From NCBI GenBank assembly GCA_947457605.1, contig CANGWP010000085.1:1-9832 (forward strand): DNA of 9,832 bases, given 5' to 3'. Of the stretch, positions 6,122 to 9,832 are shown piece after piece; position 1 is the stretch's first letter, and the number at the start of each line of letters is the position of its first letter. The notes below the pieces were generated by a model. The model made no database searches and had not been told where the DNA came from. It saw only the letters and a program-made list of their open reading frames with translations. A program made the position numbers and the translations under genes. This DNA comes from Bdellovibrionales bacterium (GTDB taxonomy: Bacteria; Bdellovibrionota; UBA1018; CAIMNF01).

Positions 6122-7033
6122 CTATATTTTAGCTTGTGGATCCCGAAAAAAAGAACCCGTCGGGGTAGGAACTCCGCGGGCGTCAAAAAGAACCCCCGTG
6201 CTTTTCTGAATTTGAAGCAGGCTTGCAGGCCATGGAAATTTTCGGTTTGCACTCGCCATCAGGTCGCGGGTTGCAAGCTCGGTCCAAAGGTGCATTTTTT
6301 CAGGATCCCAAAAGTCTACGGGGAATCCGCCGCGAGAGAGATCCTCGTCCCAGCGGGATGGAATCGCGGTGAGAATCTTCAAGATGTTCACGCGGTTGCC
6401 GGTAAGTGGTCCGCCCACCCACTTGCGCGGCACAATTCGATACGTGCGCCAGTTTTCCTCGAATTCAGGATGTTGAAGGCCTGCAAGCTCGAGAAAGCTC
6501 ATTCCATAGGCGCTGCAGCCTGCACTTTGACGGAGGAGGGGGCGGGCATTCAGGCCGGCATAAATCTTATGGTATCCGAGTCGTTCGTATTCACTCAGAT
6601 ACCGGGTGAGTCTTTCGCAGGTGGACTCCTTGATCTCAAATCGGACGAAATTGCTCCGGCCGGTCTCGAACATGGCGGATAGGTCCTTCTCGATGAAATC
6701 CTGGGAATCAAACTTCCCTCGATAGTTCTTGAAAACCACGCCCATTCCGTATCCTTGGAGGAAGATCGCCCGTCGTTCCTCGCTATTGCCTGTAGAAGTA
6801 ACGCCGGAATAAACCACAGGGGCGTTCCCGCATTGAAGTTCGACGAATACGTGTCCGATCGAATGACGGGAACCTCCAGGAACTTTGGCGATTTGGTTTC
6901 GAAGTGCAGAAAGCGTGAGTCTCCGAGGGCTATCCCAGCGAGTGGGGGTCGGGGCCTTGATGAAATGCAGGGTGATTTGATCGGAAAAGCAAGTTGCCGG
7001 GGAGAGCAAAAGGAGTAGGAAAAGGAAACGCAT
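6122..7033 (-). CDS. exported protein, possible permuted papain-like (NlpC/P60-type) cysteine enzyme
   Basis: The 303-residue protein has a clear signal peptide (RFLFLLLLLSPATCFS, then DQITLHF), so it acts outside the cytoplasm. The mature part has HSIGHVFVEL (His57, His61) before AGCSAYGMSFLELAG (Cys173). A His-containing strand preceding a Gly-Cys helix start is the order seen in circularly permuted NlpC/P60-like amidases and peptidases, so a lipid or peptide amidase/hydrolase is possible. This is an inference from two motifs, not a firm family assignment. The C-terminal 100 residues are rich in Trp, Pro and Arg and unassigned. Start choice: ATG at 7033 gives the best signal peptide but has no good Shine-Dalgarno. 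ATG at 7075 would only lengthen the signal region. The frame stays open further up to 7210, but those residues look non-coding. Its stop lies 46 nt before the membrane oxygenase, so the two are likely co-transcribed. Confidence 0.8.
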   Translation of the reverse strand: MRFLFLLLLLSPATCFSDQITLHFIKAPTPTRWDSPRRLTLSALRNQIAKVPGGSRHSIGHVFVELQCGNAPVVYSGVTSTGNSEERRAIFLQGYGMGVVFKNYRGKFDSQDFIEKDLSAMFETGRSNFVRFEIKESTCERLTRYLSEYERLGYHKIYAGLNARPLLRQSAGCSAYGMSFLELAGLQHPEFEENWRTYRIVPRKWVGGPLTGNRVNILKILTAIPSRWDEDLSRGGFPVDFWDPEKMHLWTELATRDLMASANRKFPWPASLLQIQKSTGVLFDARGVPTPTGSFFRDPQAKI

Positions 7034-7294
7034 GAAAGCAATGGTTAGAAGCTTTGTGGGGGCTGTGCAGATCATATTAATTTGACACAAATTCCACCCA
7101 TCCCCAGCCAAGGAGATGCCAAAAATGGGATCAAAATAAAAGTCAATTCTTTTCATTGGGCGGCGAAAGAAAATCATCAAGAATCGAGGCGCGTCATCAG
7201 GGGAACACACCGCAGGGAAATTTTGGTTTTCCCGAAACTCCCTCTACCTATTGCCATTCGGTTGTGATGAACTAGGGAACAGGAAGGAGTGGTA
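7034..7294. other. divergent intergenic region upstream of lon
   Basis: This 261-bp gap separates the minus-strand exported-protein gene from lon and must hold promoters for both directions, but no site stands out. A perfect TTGACA (7082-7087, +) has no acceptable -10 box 15-19 bp away. TTGCCA (7251-7256) has only a poor TAGGGA 16 bp downstream. GGGAAA/TTTCCC with a 7-nt loop (7215-7233) is a short dyad that could be an operator. No sigma32-like heat-shock promoter was recognised, though lon is often heat-inducible. Confidence 0.4.
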
Positions 7295-9805
7295 GTGCAG
7301 GAGCCCTTCTGGCAAATCCCCGCACTACCGGATCTCATCATGAGCAAGCAAGCGAAAACAGAGAAACTGACGGTACCGGTTCTTCCCCTTCGGGAAGTGA
7401 TCGTGTTTCCCCATATGGTGGTTCCTCTCTTCGTAGGACGTGAAAAATCCATTCATGCCCTCGAGGAATGTGTAGAGAAAAAGAAGGAACTTTTTCTTGT
7501 GGCCCAAAAGGCCGCGACCACGGTGAATCCAGGCGAAAAGGATATTTTCCAGATCGGAACCCTGGGCACGATTCTCCAGATCCTGAGACTTCCGGACAAT
7601 ACGGTAAAGGTTCTCATTGAAGGCAAGCGTCGCGCAAAGATGCTGAAATTCAGCGACGGCGAACACATGATCGAAGCCGATGTTGAAATTGTGGTTGAGG
7701 CGAGCGAAAAGGGCGTCGAGAGTGAAGCCCTCGTTCGCTCGCTCAAGGCAACCTTCGAGAACTATGTAAAGCTCAACAAGCGAATTCCGCCAGAGATGCT
7801 CATGAGCGTAAACGGAATCGAAGATCCATCCCGCTTGGGAGACGTGATTGTTGCGCATTTGAATCTTCGATTTGAAGACAAGCAGATGGTGCTCGAGATC
7901 ACCGACCCAACCAAGCGTCTTGAGAAGCTCCTTGAGCTCATGCAGGGCGAGATCGAGATCCTGCAAGTCGAGCGCCGCATTCGTACCCGCGTGAAGAAGC
8001 AAATGGAGAAGTCTCAAAAAGAGTACTATCTCAACGAGCAGATGCAGGCGATCCAGAAAGAGCTTGGCGAAAAAGACGAGTTCAAAGCCGAACTCATGGC
8101 GATCGAAAAGCAGATCAAGTCCAAGGCCATGAGCAAGGAAGCCAAAGAAAAGGCCACAAAAGAGCTGAAAAAACTCAAGATGATGTCGCCGATGTCAGCC
8201 GAAGCCACGGTCGTGCGCAACTACATCGACTGGATCATCAGTCTTCCTTGGGGTGAATATACTGAAGACAGCCATGACCTGGCTGTTGCAGAGGACATTC
8301 TGAACGAAGACCACTACGGTCTTGAAGACGTGAAAGAGCGCTTGCTTGAGTACCTTGCCGTGCGCACTCTTACTGAAAACTCCAAAGGGCAGATCCTTTG
8401 CTTCCTTGGACCTCCAGGTGTGGGTAAAACCTCGCTTGCCCGCTCCATCGCAAAAGCGCTGAACAAGAAGATTGTCCGGGCTTCGATGGGTGGGGTTCGG
8501 GATGAAGCTGAAATCCGCGGGCATCGCCGCACCTATGTGGGCGCGCTTCCCGGCAAGATCATCCAGTCGCTGAAGAAAGCAGGATCCTCGAATCCAGTGT
8601 TCCTGCTCGATGAAGTGGACAAGATGAGCATGGATTTCAGGGGTGATCCGTCATCCGCCCTTCTTGAAGTGCTGGATCCGGAGCAGAACATGAACTTCGG
8701 AGATCATTACCTGGAAGTGGATTATGATCTCTCGAAAGTGATGTTCGTGCTGACCGCAAACTCAATCAGCGGAATTCCTCGTCCCCTTCTTGATCGGATG
8801 GAAGTGATCACTATCTCTGGCTACACCGAGATCGAAAAATACAACATCGCGAAAAAATACCTGCTCACCAAGCAAATGGAGCAGCATGGTCTCAAGCCGG
8901 AAGACATTTCAGTGGATGACGATGCCCTTCGCAATGTGATCAGGCTTTACACCCGTGAAGCGGGTGTGCGGAACCTTGAGCGCTTGATGGCGACTTTGTG
9001 CCGGAAGGTGGCGAAAAAGCTGGTCGATCAGCGTCTTGAGGCGGTGAAGAGCAAGAAATCCGACAAGATCGGCGTGATCCGCGTAAAGAGCGAGGATCTC
9101 GAAGAAATGCTCGGGCCACCACGCTATCTTGCAAACAAGCTTGAGGAGAACAACGAGGTTGGTCTCACAAACGGGCTTGCGTACACCGAGATGGGCGGCG
9201 AGATGCTTCAAATCGAAGTATCCGTGGTTCCAGGCAAGGGGGCAGTCAAGATCACGGGAAAGCTTGGAGATGTGATGCAGGAGTCTGCGACCACCGCCAT
9301 GAGCTACGTGCGTTCGCGCGCGGAAGCTCTGGGCCTTAGTCCTGATTTCTATCAGAACATCGACATTCACTTGCACGTTCCAGAAGGAGCGGTACCGAAG
9401 GATGGACCTTCTGCCGGGATCACGATGACGACTGCGATCACAAGTGCGCTGACCAAGATCCCTGTGAAACGGGATGTGGCGATGACCGGAGAGGTCACTC
9501 TTCGCGGCCGCGTGCTTCCGATCGGGGGCTTGAAGGAAAAACTTCTTGCCGCCAAGATCGCGGGCATCAAGACCGTGCTGATTCCCAAGGATAACGTCGC
9601 CGATCTGAAGAAGATCCCGATCGACATCAAAGAAGGAATCAAGATCATCCCGGTGGATCATGTGGACCAGGTGCTTCGTTGTGCGCTTTCGCTTGAGAAG
9701 CCAGAAGAGTTTCTGGCGAAGGCAGGTGGGGTAGGCGATATCCCGGCTGCGATCCTCGAGAAGGCCACTGCAAAGACCAAAAGCACGTCTGCTGTGAAGC
9801 ACTGA
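7295..9805 (+). CDS. lon: ATP-dependent protease Lon (La)
   Basis: Cytoplasmic hexameric AAA+ serine protease of the LonA type that degrades misfolded and regulatory proteins. Numbering from GTG at 7295 (836 residues): N-terminal substrate-binding domain beginning VPVLPLREVIVFPHMVVPLF (27-46), coiled region around 220-300, Walker A GPPGVGKT (372-379), Walker B FLLDE (Asp439, Glu440), and the protease domain with Ser706 in PKDGPSAG and Lys749 in GGLKEKLLAA, spaced 43 residues apart as in E. coli Ser679/Lys722. The C-terminus carries an Ala/Lys-rich tail some 25 residues beyond the E. coli end. Start choice is uncertain. GTG at 7295 has an excellent AGGAAGGAG (7281-7289) 5 nt upstream, and GTG at 7289 overlaps that site. 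ATG at 7340 (MSKQAKTEK) matches the usual family N-terminus but lacks a Shine-Dalgarno. I favour 7295 on the ribosome-binding site. Confidence 0.97.
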   Translation: MQEPFWQIPALPDLIMSKQAKTEKLTVPVLPLREVIVFPHMVVPLFVGREKSIHALEECVEKKKELFLVAQKAATTVNPGEKDIFQIGTLGTILQILRLPDNTVKVLIEGKRRAKMLKFSDGEHMIEADVEIVVEASEKGVESEALVRSLKATFENYVKLNKRIPPEMLMSVNGIEDPSRLGDVIVAHLNLRFEDKQMVLEITDPTKRLEKLLELMQGEIEILQVERRIRTRVKKQMEKSQKEYYLNEQMQAIQKELGEKDEFKAELMAIEKQIKSKAMSKEAKEKATKELKKLKMMSPMSAEATVVRNYIDWIISLPWGEYTEDSHDLAVAEDILNEDHYGLEDVKERLLEYLAVRTLTENSKGQILCFLGPPGVGKTSLARSIAKALNKKIVRASMGGVRDEAEIRGHRRTYVGALPGKIIQSLKKAGSSNPVFLLDEVDKMSMDFRGDPSSALLEVLDPEQNMNFGDHYLEVDYDLSKVMFVLTANSISGIPRPLLDRMEVITISGYTEIEKYNIAKKYLLTKQMEQHGLKPEDISVDDDALRNVIRLYTREAGVRNLERLMATLCRKVAKKLVDQRLEAVKSKKSDKIGVIRVKSEDLEEMLGPPRYLANKLEENNEVGLTNGLAYTEMGGEMLQIEVSVVPGKGAVKITGKLGDVMQESATTAMSYVRSRAEALGLSPDFYQNIDIHLHVPEGAVPKDGPSAGITMTTAITSALTKIPVKRDVAMTGEVTLRGRVLPIGGLKEKLLAAKIAGIKTVLIPKDNVADLKKIPIDIKEGIKIIPVDHVDQVLRCALSLEKPEEFLAKAGGVGDIPAAILEKATAKTKSTSAVKH

Positions 9806-9808
9806 TTT

Positions 9809-9828
9809 TTCAGGACCAAGCTCCTGAA
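9809..9828 (+). terminator. possible terminator hairpin after lon, cut by the window edge
   Basis: TTCAGGA (9809-9815) and TCCTGAA (9822-9828) form a perfect 7-bp stem with a 6-nt loop, starting 3 nt after the lon stop. A T-run would lie at or past the window end and cannot be seen, so its function as a terminator is only probable. Confidence 0.45.
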
Positions 9829-9832
9829 TCGA

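Noticed and set aside
5128..6132. 334-codon plus-strand open frame opposite the membrane oxygenase
   Set aside because: The minus-strand product has clear histidine clusters and membrane segments; the plus-strand translation has neither motifs nor a plausible start context.
6014..6682. 222-codon plus-strand open frame spanning the oxygenase 5' end and the exported-protein gene
   Set aside because: It crosses two real minus-strand genes and the gap between them, and its translation lacks any motif.
7082..7110. lon promoter based on the perfect TTGACA at 7082-7087
   Set aside because: No -10-like hexamer occurs 15-19 bp downstream; the hexamer alone is not sufficient.
7325..8017. 230-codon minus-strand open frame inside the 5' part of lon
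   Set aside because: Mirror of Lon N-terminal coding sequence, with no independent coding evidence.
8909..9802. 297-codon minus-strand open frame inside lon
   Set aside because: Antisense to the protease domain of Lon, with a His/Arg-rich translation and no recognisable domain.

Overview
The window holds the ATP-dependent protease locus clpP–clpX … lon of what looks like a Gram-negative, probably delta-proteobacterial or Bdellovibrio-like, bacterium. The placement is an inference. It rests on a proteobacterial style of ClpX and Lon, several Sec-type signal peptides, a lipoprotein, a beta-barrel-like protein, and an unusual mix of accessory genes. No tRNA, rRNA, CRISPR array or insertion sequence is visible.

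Layout from left to right. Positions 2-94 carry the 3' end of an unidentified upstream gene. A promoter-bearing gap leads to clpP (264-941) and clpX (945-2231), which are separated by 3 nt, form one operon and end in a strong intrinsic terminator (2255-2288). A separately promoted gene for a small, cysteine-rich exported protein follows (2423-2938, +). From there to about 7033 everything is on the minus strand. In transcription order this block contains a signal-peptide protein that may be a permuted papain-like cysteine enzyme (7033-6122), an integral-membrane fatty-acid-hydroxylase/alkylglycerol-monooxygenase-like enzyme (6075-4840), a frameshifted gene for a small exported protein (4811-4206), a beta-barrel-like protein whose 5' end is disrupted (4234/4139-3654), and a matrixin-type metalloprotease lipoprotein (3532-2939) with its own promoter. 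After a 261-bp divergent gap, lon (7295-9805, +) resumes the proteolysis theme and ends just before the window edge, with the start of a possible terminator.

How it fits together. ClpXP and Lon are the cytoplasmic quality-control and regulatory proteases, and their genes run in the same direction. About 5 kb of genes that all appear to encode membrane or exported proteins is inserted between them, almost all on the opposite strand. Two neighbouring genes in that block cannot be read as single open frames. They need about three one-base corrections within about 650 bp, two of them at short A-runs, so the region is either decaying or locally mis-sequenced. The most unusual regulatory structure is a perfect 10-bp inverted repeat that contains the start codon of the membrane oxygenase gene in one arm and its ribosome-binding site in the loop.

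I found no convincing new multi-gene system. The items most worth checking are that translational hairpin, the two disrupted genes, and the exported-protein islet splitting clpPX from lon.
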